64,000 nucleotides of DNA from Leptodesmis sichuanensis A121 (lineage in GTDB: Bacteria > Cyanobacteriota > Cyanobacteriia > Leptolyngbyales > Leptolyngbyaceae), in NCBI RefSeq assembly GCF_021379005.1, contig NZ_CP075171.1, positions 3,844,001 to 3,908,000 of the forward strand, written 5' to 3'. Numbering within the stretch: the stretch's first letter is position 1; each line of letters opens with the position of its first letter. The translations under genes and the position numbers were made by a program. Under the pieces are notes generated by a model. The model was given only the letters and a program-made list of their open reading frames with translations, did not search any database and was not told the origin of the DNA. Positions 25,987 through 34,959 of the stretch are shown here, in pieces.

Positions 25987-28203
25987 TTACTTGAAATAAA
26001 TCAGCAAGTTTAGCCCTGGAATAGTGCGTGATAAAGTCCAGAGCAACAGGGCAATGTAGAGAATACCAAGAAACCATTGATACCAAACCAGAGTGGTGAT
26101 TAATCCTGGCAGGTTTTCATCCCGCAAGCGAATATCATTAAAGCCAAATTTGAGCAAGTTGTTGAAACTAAAGTCGAAATAATTCAACCAACTCCAGCGG
26201 CGTTCCCAGAGGATAGGCATATAGCGTTCGCGGAACATCTCATGACGAGGAATTACCGGCAGCCGCCCAATCAGGATACGAAGTTGCCGGAGAGATCCTT
26301 CTTCCGTGAAATAGCTCGTATCCATCATGGGATGATAGCGGCCCTGCTGGTAGAGCAAAATCAGCAGCAGGGTGGGAATGGGAACGGCGATCGCGCCCAC
26401 GCTCACCAGGGTTAACAAAGGATTTTCGGAATTCCGAAAGATCGCGCTGAATCCCGCCACACAAAGGAAACTGAACGCGCTCATGACCCACACCGTCTCA
26501 GTAGGCGAGGGCAGAATCGGCGTGGGTGTGAGCCGTCGCCATCGATCTACAAACCAGAACAGCACGCCAAAGTAGGCGATCGCCACCAAGCCAACGCCAA
26601 AAATCAACCAGGTATTCGTGCCGTATCGACTCAGCAACAGCAGGAGTCCCAGGCCCACCCAGGATAAGCCAGTCGTAATCCGACTCCACACCTCTTGAGG
26701 GGAAGACATCATTTCTTTGGCCAGAATGCGATCGCGCACATTAATGAAAGTCGCCAAATCAACCGCTCCCAGAGACAACAACTCGGTCGTACTGCGAAAG
26801 GGAGTGTGGGCACGATGGCGAACAATCTCCGTCGCCTGCTCTACCGTGAAGCCAATCTGGGTCAACAAAGCGGGGGAAGCCGTATTGATGTTAATGCCAA
26901 CCACTTGCTGGCGTAATTCCCTAAGCCGGAGCCGCTCCCGCGTGTACTCAATCTGGTTGGCATCTGGAATTTGCTCTAAATGACGGAAGTTTCTAACTAA
27001 CTCGCGCAACAGATTCTCATTGCCTTCCAGGGTTGGAACGGAAATATACCGCCCGATCCGACCCGGATTGCCAACAATTTTGGCCTGATCAGAGTCAAAT
27101 CTGAGGCCGGGAACATTGAGATAAGCTCCCCTGGCAAACCCGGCATAGCCAAAATCAGCCCGATTCAGGATGGTGGCACCTCGTAAATTAACGGGCTGAT
27201 TAAACCTGACCTCTCGAAACAGCGCTGCTTTTTCAAATACAGCATCTGCCAGAAACAACGCCTGACTAAAAGTACCACGACTAAAGAAAACCTGAGCCTG
27301 CCAGCGAGTTTGTGCAAAATCCGCATTGCCTTGCCATTGAATCCGGGTGAAGTTGGCCGTTTGCTGAAAAACGGCACGATTAAAGTTGGCAGTTGCCTGG
27401 AACTCACTGCTTTGAAAGTTTACCTCTCCCTGAAATTGAGCCTGATCGAAATCTGCTTTAGCAAAGAAGATACTACTGCGGAAGCGTCCCTCTTTGGCAA
27501 AAATGGCTCCGGCAAAACTGGTGGGCTGGCTGAACCGGGTTTGAGACCAATCAGAAATTTGGACGAATTGTACGCCTTGAGCCTCTACTCGGTTAAGAAA
27601 AAAAGTGTTGGTGAAATCAGCGACTCCCAAGAACCGGGACTGCATCAACTTGAGTGGTCCGCGAAATACGGTGATTTGTAAGGTTGTTGCTTGAAGATCT
27701 GGGTTGGCAGTAGACAGCAGTGATTTGGACAGTTTGCCCAGTTGGGACAGGCGACGACGATCGCGCTGCAGTTGCTCCTGCTCGGTGGCTGAAAAAATCG
27801 GGGTCAGCGCCTGTCCATACAGGGGTGCCCGGAGCCCCAACTGGCTCACCTGAAAATCTCCTTGAATCAGAGAATAGCTGAGATCCAGACCAATGGGAGT
27901 TCCTGGCCGCTGAATCTGAGCCTGTACCAGACGGTAAAACTGATCCCGAAAGTCTTTATTTTCAGGGCGCAAATCAATTATCAGACCATGTAAATCCACC
28001 GTGGGCAAGCCATCACTTTGAATCGGATTCCGCAGCCGATCCTGTAACAGTTCCAGGGTGAGGGGAATGCGATCGGGTTGGGCGATCGCGGCCTGAACAG
28101 GGGTGGAATGTAAAACCAAACTAAGAGCCAGGACAAGCAGTAAAGTGATGAGTCCGCTCATCCATGTCATCAGGGGATTTGAAAGCAGCGAGCGAGGGTT
28201 CAA
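25987..28203 (-). CDS. Exported pentapeptide-repeat, HhH and multi-pass membrane protein
   Basis: The 738-residue protein has an N-terminal signal or anchor (LITLLLVLALSLVL). A pentapeptide-repeat right-handed helix of about 20 coils (residues 185-360; units such as ADFDQ, ANFNR, ADFAQ) follows. Next comes a ComEA-like helix-hairpin-helix (NINTASPALLTQIGFTVEQA, about 435-480), then at least five membrane segments in the last 230 residues. The repeat domain is probably outside the membrane and the HhH may be a protein contact rather than a DNA binder. I know of no assigned function for this combination. It is convergent with the FHA gene. Confidence 0.8.
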   Translation of the reverse strand: MNPRSLLSNPLMTWMSGLITLLLVLALSLVLHSTPVQAAIAQPDRIPLTLELLQDRLRNPIQSDGLPTVDLHGLIIDLRPENKDFRDQFYRLVQAQIQRPGTPIGLDLSYSLIQGDFQVSQLGLRAPLYGQALTPIFSATEQEQLQRDRRRLSQLGKLSKSLLSTANPDLQATTLQITVFRGPLKLMQSRFLGVADFTNTFFLNRVEAQGVQFVQISDWSQTRFSQPTSFAGAIFAKEGRFRSSIFFAKADFDQAQFQGEVNFQSSEFQATANFNRAVFQQTANFTRIQWQGNADFAQTRWQAQVFFSRGTFSQALFLADAVFEKAALFREVRFNQPVNLRGATILNRADFGYAGFARGAYLNVPGLRFDSDQAKIVGNPGRIGRYISVPTLEGNENLLRELVRNFRHLEQIPDANQIEYTRERLRLRELRQQVVGININTASPALLTQIGFTVEQATEIVRHRAHTPFRSTTELLSLGAVDLATFINVRDRILAKEMMSSPQEVWSRITTGLSWVGLGLLLLLSRYGTNTWLIFGVGLVAIAYFGVLFWFVDRWRRLTPTPILPSPTETVWVMSAFSFLCVAGFSAIFRNSENPLLTLVSVGAIAVPIPTLLLILLYQQGRYHPMMDTSYFTEEGSLRQLRILIGRLPVIPRHEMFRERYMPILWERRWSWLNYFDFSFNNLLKFGFNDIRLRDENLPGLITTLVWYQWFLGILYIALLLWTLSRTIPGLNLLIYFK

Positions 28204-28369
28204 CCGAGTCTATGCAAGGGAAAGAGCGTTGCGATCGTACACCGAACCTGAAGCAATCAGTCTTTCTGAACCGGATCGCTTCATAACTTCCCGCTAAACC
28301 CCTATTTCAGACGGCAGGTTCCAGGGGAAGCAGAATCCGAAGGCTGTAACCGTGCTAAGGGAAAGTGCT

Positions 28370-28722
28370 TTGCTACAATTTGCCCTGACTCGGATCTGGG
28401 AGGGGTTGACAGCCTGCTGTCTGCCAAAGATGCTGCCCAGCAGGTGTGGCAGGTTCTGAATCGCTTTACGGCCCCCTCAGTCCGACTCATTACCCTTTCT
28501 ACCGTGAATGGTAAAGCTGTCGCGGAAGTTACTCATGAAGCGCTGTTTATCCACTGGCAGTTATTGAAAGACTGGCTCAGCAGCCAACGGGATTTAATCC
28601 GACAGCAACGTAAAGTCGAATAACGGATGCCACCCTGTTTTGTCAGCAACAGGCCAACCAGTTTCCCCTTTCACAAGATGCAGAGATTTTCATTCACCGC
28701 AGTCTCAGGCAACGTCGCCTAT
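28370..28722 (+). pseudogene. Remnant of an nSTAND/WD40-type ATPase gene
   Basis: The fragments LLQFALTRIWE, TLSTVNGKAVAEVTHEALF and IHWQLLKDWLSSQRDLI, and after a frame change FPLSQDAEIFIHRSLRQ, match the segment between the NTPase and WD40 parts of cyanobacterial nSTAND proteins. At least two frame changes and a stop (28621) break it. Both the N-terminal NTPase and the C-terminal repeats are missing. The right end is cut by the IS1380-type element at 28723. Confidence 0.65.
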
Positions 28723-29285
28723 CCTGCATTATTCATGAGCAGTGGAAGGTTAGTCAATTAGCCCAGTTTTAGGCACGCGATCGGAATTACCGAGTCAAAA
28801 GTTCTGAAATAGCCACGTCAATGAGAATAAAAATGACTAAAACAGCCCGAATCTTGGCTTCACAGACACACTCCTCCTATGAGGAGAGACAAATTAGCCC
28901 AACGCGAGTGCTGGAGGCTGAAGTAAGTGTTGCGTAATCCGCCGCAATTCATTGGCAAAGGGGCAGAAAGCCGCTAACTCCACCAGGACTCGTCGTGCGG
29001 AAACTTTGACTCTGGCCGCGCCCTTAATCAGCATCGAGCGCAGACGCTCCACTTGAGCAGTGGCGAACTGAGTGCCCGTGGCCGCCTGCCGAATGGCGAG
29101 CAGCAGGATGTAAGCGGCTTGAGCGAGCAACAAGCGAAATTGGTTGGCGATAAAACTGTGACAGCTGAGGCGGTCGGCTTGCAGACCCAACTTCAATTCT
29201 TTGATCCGGTGTTCACTGTCTGCCCCCCGTTTGACATCAAACGAGTCGTAGACACGACTTGGAAAGTTATCAGAGAAGGAAAACT
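28723..29285 (-). mobile_element. IS1380-family element, 3' remnant
   Basis: The left end starts CCTGCATTATTCATGAGC, where homology to the second fragment (40741) also begins exactly, so this is the true element end. The remnant holds the last third of the transposase and is cut at about 29285, where sequence passes directly into a truncated IS630 copy. Confidence 0.65.
28894..29285 (-). pseudogene. IS1380-type transposase, C-terminal third
   Basis: The protein reads YDSFDVKRGADSEHRIKELK, then LGLQADRLSCHSFIANQFRL, and ends in QPPALALG. The YxxRGxxExxIKELK block with the last catalytic Glu and the following SCHSF segment are typical of the IS1380/DDE group-1 family. About 60 percent of the transposase upstream of this block is missing, so it is inactive. 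Confidence 0.7.
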
Positions 29286-30156
29286 AGCGGAAGCTGCAAA
29301 GCGATCGAGGCCGTTGGTCGTGGCGCACGCAAAAGTGAGGTCTGCCGGATGTTACACATCAGCCGCAATACCCTGGACTTGTGGTTGAAACGCCTGGAAC
29401 AAAAGGGGGATTGCCAAGCCGTAACGGGATTTCAAACCGGGAGTGGGCGTAAAATTACCGATTGGGATCGCTTTCGCGCCTTTGTCCGGCAGCATGGTGG
29501 GAAGACGCAAGCGCAGATGGCTCAATTGTGGGGAGACAACGTCAGTCAACAGAACATCAGTGATGCCTTGAAAAACTTGAAAAAGATTGGGGTGAGTCGG
29601 AAAAAAAACTTACGGCTACCGAGAACGAGATGAACTCAAGCGTCAAGAGTTCCGCGAGCAGTTGAAGACGAAATCGGCAGACGAGATTATCTATGTAGAT
29701 GAAGCAGGCATCGACAATCGCGAGGATTATCCCTATGGCTACTGCGAAATTGGACAGCGCTTTGCTGCCTTCAAATCGGGCAAACGGACGGAGCGAGTGA
29801 GTTGGATAGCGGCACTGTGTCAACGTCACCTAATTGCCCCTCTGACCTTTGTAGGCTCATGTAACCGAGACTTGTTCGAGATGTGGTTAGAGTACTGTTT
29901 GCTGCCTCAGTTGCAACCGGGTAGGGTGATTGTGATTGACAATGCCAGTTTTCACCGCTCTCAATACATTGATGAAATCGTGGCTGCGGCAGGCTGTGAG
30001 ATTTGGTATCTACCCGCCTATTCCCCTGACTTAAATCAAATTGAGCATTGGTGGTTTGTGCTCAAAAATTGGATGCGACAACGCTGGGATGAATTTGACA
30101 GTTTTCGTGACTGTGTTGATGCTGCTTTCAAATATTGTCCTAACGTGCTTTCGTAG
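29286..30156 (+). pseudogene. IS630 transposase, 5'-truncated, two frames
   Basis: The first frame (to 29633) has the helix-turn-helix part CRMLHISRNTLDLWLKRLEQ and ends just after an A8 run. The second (29662-30156) has the DDE domain: IIYVDEAGIDNRED, VIVIDNASFHRS, then SPDLNQIEHWW with the final Glu. Between them the text KKTYGYRERDELKRQEF is read in the second frame, so dropping one A would join them. In full-length relatives the two frames are normally joined by slippage on such a run. The missing start makes this copy defective. Confidence 0.8.
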
Positions 30157-30162
30157 GGCTAT
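29286..30162 (+). mobile_element. IS630-family element, copy 1, 5'-truncated
   Basis: From GCTGCAAAGCG (29294) to the right end GTAGGGCTA it is nearly identical to the complete copy at 43158-44109 (opposite strand). The left end and the first codons of the transposase are gone, replaced by the IS1380 remnant. Confidence 0.85.
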
Positions 30163-30370
30163 ATGAATGACATATAGCTACAGGTGTATTGCTGAGTATT
30201 TCATAGCTTTCTAAGTACGGCTTTCCTTACCGTAAAACCCCTGAGCCTCTTAGGAATGTTCACACTCATTTAGCTTTGGAAGTGAAAAAACTTTTCAACT
30301 ATCTCCCCATCAATAACCCAGAGGGCTAAGTAATCCCTTCATCTACAACGTTGAGTAGTGTGATTAATCC
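30163..30370. other. Short spacer beyond IS630, no gene
   Basis: This sequence links the IS630 right end to the recJ stop codon. I see no open frame or repeat with support. Confidence 0.4.
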
Positions 30371-32782
30371 TCATTCCTGGATTAATTCATCGATCGCAAA
30401 TTTTGCTTCTACCATCGCTCTCAACGTTTCCACAGGAGTTTGGTAGAAATACTGGCGACGAAACTGGTCTTCTTTTACAGCCAGCAGAAATTGCTCTACG
30501 GCCTCGGTCAGATTCTGATTGCTGGTTAATTCGGCGGGCTGCCAGGTGATTTGGAAGCCAGGTTCTTGATGGGTCACGGTAAAGCCAAGCTGCGTTAAGG
30601 TCTGAAAGCCAAGCTGCAAGGCACGATCGCCAATTTCCAGTTTGTCTAATAATTGCTGGCGAGTGGCCGTCTGTGCCGTGCGGCTGAGGTATTTGGCAAT
30701 TCCTACAAGCTGCTGCCAGATGTCCAGTGGAGGAATCAGAGTCGGGGCAGGATAGGCGATCGCCAGAGGACGTTGAGCCTGTTCAGCGCGGCGAAACCAG
30801 AGTTGTAGTTCTGTCCAACTATGGGGGCACTGAGTCATGATCAGCGGATTCAGGTCTGTGGGAGCATGGGCCAGAGCCGCACCGCGCCAATCCAGTAAGT
30901 TTGAATGAGGGGCGATCGCAGGGGTTAAACCGCCTGTCTCAGCAGGACGAACGGCAATGAGCCGCACTTCATAGTGAGGTTTGATGCCTTTGGACTCATT
31001 AGCATAGGTATTAAAGTCCAATTCCACAACGGCATCACACCGCCCTGTGGGGATATCTTCCCGATAATGGCCCCACCACACTCCCGGAAATCCTTTAGTG
31101 ACTGAGCTATCCCACAGTTCAAACTCGGTTTTGATGTACTCCACCTTGCGTCCGGTGCGATCGCGCAGTTTTTGATTCCACACCTTCTCAAACCAGCAAT
31201 CCCGAATTAGCAGTTTAGGAGTCGGATTGCCCATGCCACAAGGTTCCAGCCACTTCAGTTCCTGAAATAACTCCTTACCCAACTCCTTCACCGTCACCAC
31301 CAGATCCACCATCAGGGATAGCCCACTTCCAGTCGAGTCAGCCAGTTGCCGCAAGTGCTGATTGATCGCCTCCGTAAACAAGGGCAAATTTTCCAGCGGC
31401 AAACTTAATCCTGCCGCATAGGGATGCCCCCCAAACCGATGCAGCAAATGTTCCTGTCCCTGGATCAGTTGATAGAGGTCGATGTTGTTCAGCGATCGCG
31501 CCGAACCCCGAGCGAGGAGGGGTGGAGGAGTGGAGGGGCGAACCCCAATCCCCAATCCCCAGTCCTCAATCCCCGCCCCCTCTACACTTAACAAAATCGT
31601 CGGTCTACCGTACTCCTGAGCAATCTGTCCAGCGACCAGACCCAGCACTCCCGGTTGCCATTGCTCATCGGCCAGAACAATGACGCTGGTGGTAGACAGA
31701 TCCAATTGAGAAAGGCGACTGGTCACTTGTTGTACGACTTCCTTTTGCAGAGCTTTGCGGCGAGTATTGGCAAGTTCAGTGGCTTCAGCCAGATGGCTAC
31801 ACAGGTGCTGATCCTGGCTGGTCAACAGTTCGACACAGAAATGAGCATCCCCCTGAATCCGGCTCACGGCGTTAATACGTGGCCCGATGCCGAAGGAGAT
31901 ATCGGTGGGCCGATCGCCACTCCGTTTGCAAAATTCCAGCAATTTAGCAACACCGGGGCGAGTGGCTGTAGCTGGATTTGCTTGCCTCTGCAATTGTTGA
32001 ATGCCGATTTGCGCCAGATAGCGACAATCCCCCTTCAGTTCTACGAGATCCGCGATCAAGCCGATCGCCACCAGATCCAGCAATTCCTGCAGCGGCTTCT
32101 GAGGAACATCAGGTAAGACGCTATATAAGGCTTCTACCAGTTTGTAAGCCACAGCGACCCCGGATAAAGCCGCTAACGGGTGGTCAGTAGCTAAGTAACG
32201 AGGATTCAGTATGGCTGTGACAGGCGGACGGGCTGAGGGCAACGTGTGATGATCGGTGATAATCACATCGATTCCCAGGCTCTGAGCATACTCAATTTCA
32301 GTCAGATTGGTGCTGCCCGTATCACAGGTGACGAGTAGTTGGCAGCCTTTGGAATGCAGCAGATCAATCCCAACCTGAGACAGTCCATGGGATTCTGTCA
32401 GCCGATTAGGAATGTAATAAAACAAGGTTTTCTGCTGCGTAAAAAATTGCCCTAATCCATCCCACAGGACTGCCGTAGCCGTCACTCCATCCGCATCAAA
32501 ATCTCCCCAGATGGCCACAACTTCAGCATTATCTCTAGCCCGCTGCAACCGCTCTACGGCCCACTCCATCTCCTGACCAAAGGCGAACGGGCTGGTGGGC
32601 TGGTAGTCCCTGGCATGGAAATAGCCTTTTAACTGTTCCGGCTGCTGAATGCCTCGCTGCCAGAGGAGTTGGGCCAGATACTTTCCAGAGTCGCAGGCAA
32701 CACACAAGCGCAGAGCTTGAACAAATGCCTCCGGCGGTGGATCGATAGATTGAAGTTGCCATTGGACAGGTAGTTGAGGCAT
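30371..32782 (-). CDS. recJ: Single-stranded-DNA exonuclease RecJ, with insertion
   Basis: A 5'-3' exonuclease for recombination, mismatch and base-excision repair. DHH phosphoesterase motifs are intact: IWGDFDADGVTAT (residues 92-104), VTCDTGS, VIITDHHTLPS and the DHHA1 region RFGGHPYAAGLSL. The OB-fold part and a helical tail of about 200 residues follow, as is usual in cyanobacterial RecJ. Near residue 405 an extra stretch (GIEDWGLGIGVRPSTP) interrupts the segment between TILLSVEGAG and the conserved ARGSARSLNNIDLYQLI. It is encoded by heptanucleotide repeats. The gene lies 6 bases downstream of the Uma2-type gene. Confidence 0.95.
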   Translation of the reverse strand: MPQLPVQWQLQSIDPPPEAFVQALRLCVACDSGKYLAQLLWQRGIQQPEQLKGYFHARDYQPTSPFAFGQEMEWAVERLQRARDNAEVVAIWGDFDADGVTATAVLWDGLGQFFTQQKTLFYYIPNRLTESHGLSQVGIDLLHSKGCQLLVTCDTGSTNLTEIEYAQSLGIDVIITDHHTLPSARPPVTAILNPRYLATDHPLAALSGVAVAYKLVEALYSVLPDVPQKPLQELLDLVAIGLIADLVELKGDCRYLAQIGIQQLQRQANPATATRPGVAKLLEFCKRSGDRPTDISFGIGPRINAVSRIQGDAHFCVELLTSQDQHLCSHLAEATELANTRRKALQKEVVQQVTSRLSQLDLSTTSVIVLADEQWQPGVLGLVAGQIAQEYGRPTILLSVEGAGIEDWGLGIGVRPSTPPPLLARGSARSLNNIDLYQLIQGQEHLLHRFGGHPYAAGLSLPLENLPLFTEAINQHLRQLADSTGSGLSLMVDLVVTVKELGKELFQELKWLEPCGMGNPTPKLLIRDCWFEKVWNQKLRDRTGRKVEYIKTEFELWDSSVTKGFPGVWWGHYREDIPTGRCDAVVELDFNTYANESKGIKPHYEVRLIAVRPAETGGLTPAIAPHSNLLDWRGAALAHAPTDLNPLIMTQCPHSWTELQLWFRRAEQAQRPLAIAYPAPTLIPPLDIWQQLVGIAKYLSRTAQTATRQQLLDKLEIGDRALQLGFQTLTQLGFTVTHQEPGFQITWQPAELTSNQNLTEAVEQFLLAVKEDQFRRQYFYQTPVETLRAMVEAKFAIDELIQE
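31543..31577 (+). repeat. Heptanucleotide tandem repeat inside recJ
   Basis: Five 7-base units read on the plus strand: CCCCAAT, CCCCAAT, CCCCAGT, CCTCAAT, CCCCGCC. These are exactly the CCCCAAT/CCCCAGT-type units known as STRR in cyanobacteria. They encode DWGLGIG on the coding strand. Confidence 0.88.
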
Positions 32783-32788
32783 AGCAGA

Positions 32789-33586
32789 TTAAACCAGTTG
32801 ATCCGGATCAATCCCCAGTTCGCGTAACTTTGTCGCTAAAATTTCTGCTCGCTGACGTTCTTGCTCGGCTCGCTGACGTTCTTGCTCGGCTCGCTGACGT
32901 TCTTGCTCGGCTCGCTGGCGTTCCTGTTCCGCCTGTTCCGCACTCCACAAGAGTAAATTTCCAGACCTGTCCCACCAGCGTAACCAGTTCATGGTTTGCC
33001 CCAACCGCTCTCCATACCAGATACCCAGCCACAACTCTAGCTCTGGAATCCAAACTCGTCCCTCAGCATCAGCCGCCTGGAGAGTGTAGCATTGATTTTG
33101 CAAACACCGGACTTCTAAACTCGGTTCATAGGGATCATAGGTGACGTAGGTGGGCACTTGCAGGATTTGTTCGTAGAAGTAGAGCTTGCCATAGGGGGGA
33201 GTCGATCGCACAGACAATTCACCACCCTCTTCCTGGGAGAGAAACTCCATGACCACAGCAACTGGATCCCCTTCCAGGTAAGGAGTATAGCTCCGGCGAA
33301 TGGTATCGTCTGCAACTGGATGCACCTGAGGAACATAAAACCAATCCGGTGCCTTCACCACAATTTTTTTATTGACCGTTGCAACCAGGCCAAAATTAGA
33401 TCCAATCAGCATCTGGGACTGAATTCGACCAGCGGCTCCCAGGGCATCAGTCAGGGCAGCGGCAAGGAGGGGTTGTTGAATGTTTTCCACCGGATCATCG
33501 GGTAACACAAAATCAGCAGGCAAACTTTCCCATGTGACAATGGGCGCAAGTGGGGCTGCTGTGACAGATGGGACTTGTAAAACCAT
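32789..33586 (-). CDS. Uma2-family PD-(D/E)XK nuclease-like protein with repeat tail
   Basis: Uma2 (DUF820) proteins are abundant in cyanobacteria and carry a restriction-endonuclease-like fold, but their biology is unclear. The core here contains LVATVNKKIVVKAPDWFYVP, VAVVMEFLSQEEGGE and YEPSLEVRCL with plausible catalytic Asp, Glu and Lys. The C-terminal 60 residues are a charged coiled coil built of EQERQRA heptads from a 21-base tandem repeat, then a short ordered end (LRELGIDPDQLV). The ATG at 33586 is preferred over a TTG at 33631. Probably cotranscribed with recJ. Confidence 0.82.
   Translation of the reverse strand: MVLQVPSVTAAPLAPIVTWESLPADFVLPDDPVENIQQPLLAAALTDALGAAGRIQSQMLIGSNFGLVATVNKKIVVKAPDWFYVPQVHPVADDTIRRSYTPYLEGDPVAVVMEFLSQEEGGELSVRSTPPYGKLYFYEQILQVPTYVTYDPYEPSLEVRCLQNQCYTLQAADAEGRVWIPELELWLGIWYGERLGQTMNWLRWWDRSGNLLLWSAEQAEQERQRAEQERQRAEQERQRAEQERQRAEILATKLRELGIDPDQLV
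32843..32938 (-). repeat. 21-base tandem repeat in the Uma2-type gene
   Basis: About four and a half units of GCTCGCTGACGTTCTTGCTCG-type sequence (20 bases quoted plus one), the middle ones almost identical. Each unit adds exactly one heptad (EQERQRA), so copy number changes preserve frame and coiled-coil register. Confidence 0.85.
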
Positions 33587-33669
33587 TGGCGTTGCCCTTG
33601 AAGACAATCTACTGTTTTCCCTGATCTCCAAAGTATAAACACCTTAATCTAGAGTATAAACACCTTAAT

Positions 33670-33858
33670 CTAGCGGTTCGTGTAGCGATCGCTGGAATAG
33701 GCCGCAGAAGGTGTCGCACTGGAGGAATTGGAATAGTAAGAAATAACCAGGGTTGGTAAAACAAGGGTCAGGATAGCAATAACGGTTCCCACCACGTCTG
33801 CGAGCCTATCGGGTCGAGGGTTAGACGACGGACTGCCAGGCTGACTGCTTGATTCCAT
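33670..33858 (-). CDS. Small single-pass membrane protein (62 aa)
   Basis: A polar Ser/Pro-rich N-terminus of 22 residues is followed by one clear membrane segment (VVGTVIAILTLVLPTLVI) and a Ser/Tyr-rich tail. No family is recognised. A decamer-like repeat (TATAAACACCTTAATCTAG) occurs twice just past the stop (about 33635-33672). The gene is plausible by hydrophobicity pattern, but expression is unproven. Confidence 0.5.
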   Translation of the reverse strand: MESSSQPGSPSSNPRPDRLADVVGTVIAILTLVLPTLVISYYSNSSSATPSAAYSSDRYTNR

Positions 33859-34014
33859 AAAAAATTAATAAACCTTGGAGTAGACAACGACTACACAAAT
33901 TTCACACGACTGCTCCATATCAACCTATTGTAATCACTGAATTCCAGAAGATTGCTAGAGTAAAGAATCTCAAAGTCATAGATTTCCCAAACAGAGTTGA
34001 TTTTTCTTTCTCTT

Positions 34015-34572
34015 ATGGCTAAAGTCTTCGACTCGATTACCCCTGAGCTTCAGGAGTTTATTACCGCTCAACACCTATTTTTTGTCGCTACGGCTCCCCT
34101 CAGTCCAACAGGCCATGTCAACCTTTCCCCCAAGGGTCTGGACAGCTTTCGCATTTTGTCGGCTAACCGGGTCGCATATTTGGATCTGACGGGTAGTGGC
34201 AATGAAACCTCAGCTCATCTGCTAGAAAATGGACGCATCACGTTCCTGTTTTGTGCTTTCCAGGGAAACCCCTGCATCTTACGCTTATATGGACAGGGGC
34301 GAGTGGTATTGCCAGCCGTCAGAGAATGGGCTGAACTGTATCCGTTGTTCTCGCCGATCTCGGGAACACGGCAAATCGTTGTGGCCGATATCGATCGCGT
34401 ACAAACCTCCTGCGGGCTGGGAGTTCCCTTACTGGACTATCAGGGACAACGATCGTCTCTAGTGGACTGGGCAGAAAAGAAGGGTGAGGAGGGATTAACC
34501 GCCTACTGGCAGCAAAAAAATATCGTCAGCCTGGATGGACTGCCAACTCCTTTGGGAGAAGTACAGAGCTAA
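34015..34572 (+). CDS. Pyridoxamine 5'-phosphate oxidase family protein
   Basis: An FMN-binding split-barrel protein. It begins MAKVFDSITPELQEFITAQH and has the conserved FFVATAPLSPTGHVNLSPKG with the ligand-contact segment, then YLDLTGSGNETSAHLLENGR and FQGNPCILRLYGQGRVV. This matches the PPOX-class flavin proteins of unknown substrate rather than PdxH itself. The frame opens six codons earlier, but the ATG at 34015 starts the conserved part. The gene is standalone, and the C-terminal 40 residues are less conserved. Confidence 0.85.
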   Translation: MAKVFDSITPELQEFITAQHLFFVATAPLSPTGHVNLSPKGLDSFRILSANRVAYLDLTGSGNETSAHLLENGRITFLFCAFQGNPCILRLYGQGRVVLPAVREWAELYPLFSPISGTRQIVVADIDRVQTSCGLGVPLLDYQGQRSSLVDWAEKKGEEGLTAYWQQKNIVSLDGLPTPLGEVQS

Positions 34573-34959
34573 TTTTCAGCCGGCACATTAACTATCCACC
34601 TGCCAGTCCCGTACCTGGCTATGCACCCTGGCCAAATGCCACATATAGTCATCCAGGTTATATTGCATTGTGGCGATCAGAATATGCTCCTTTGCTTGAG
34701 ATTCGTTGTTCCAGGCTTCGGAGTACAGTCCTAGATACAGATGGCCGTAAAATTCGCCACGTTGTCCATCTCTGGCCGCGATCGCCAGCAGCTCATTGGG
34801 TTGGAGATTGCCAGCATACAGATCAAAAATGGCGGCCATAAATCGGCGTGGATCATTTCTTACAGGCAGTAGGGTCGCCTGAGCCTGTTCGGGGCCGCGA
34901 CAGCGAGCCAGACAGAGATAGCGCCAGACGGTTTCTTCCACATCCTGGCTATTGACTGT

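Noticed and set aside
28894-29196. A small independent protein
   Set aside because: Sequence such as GLQADRLSCHSF and the frame continuing upstream to about 29285 identify it as the tail of an IS1380-type transposase.
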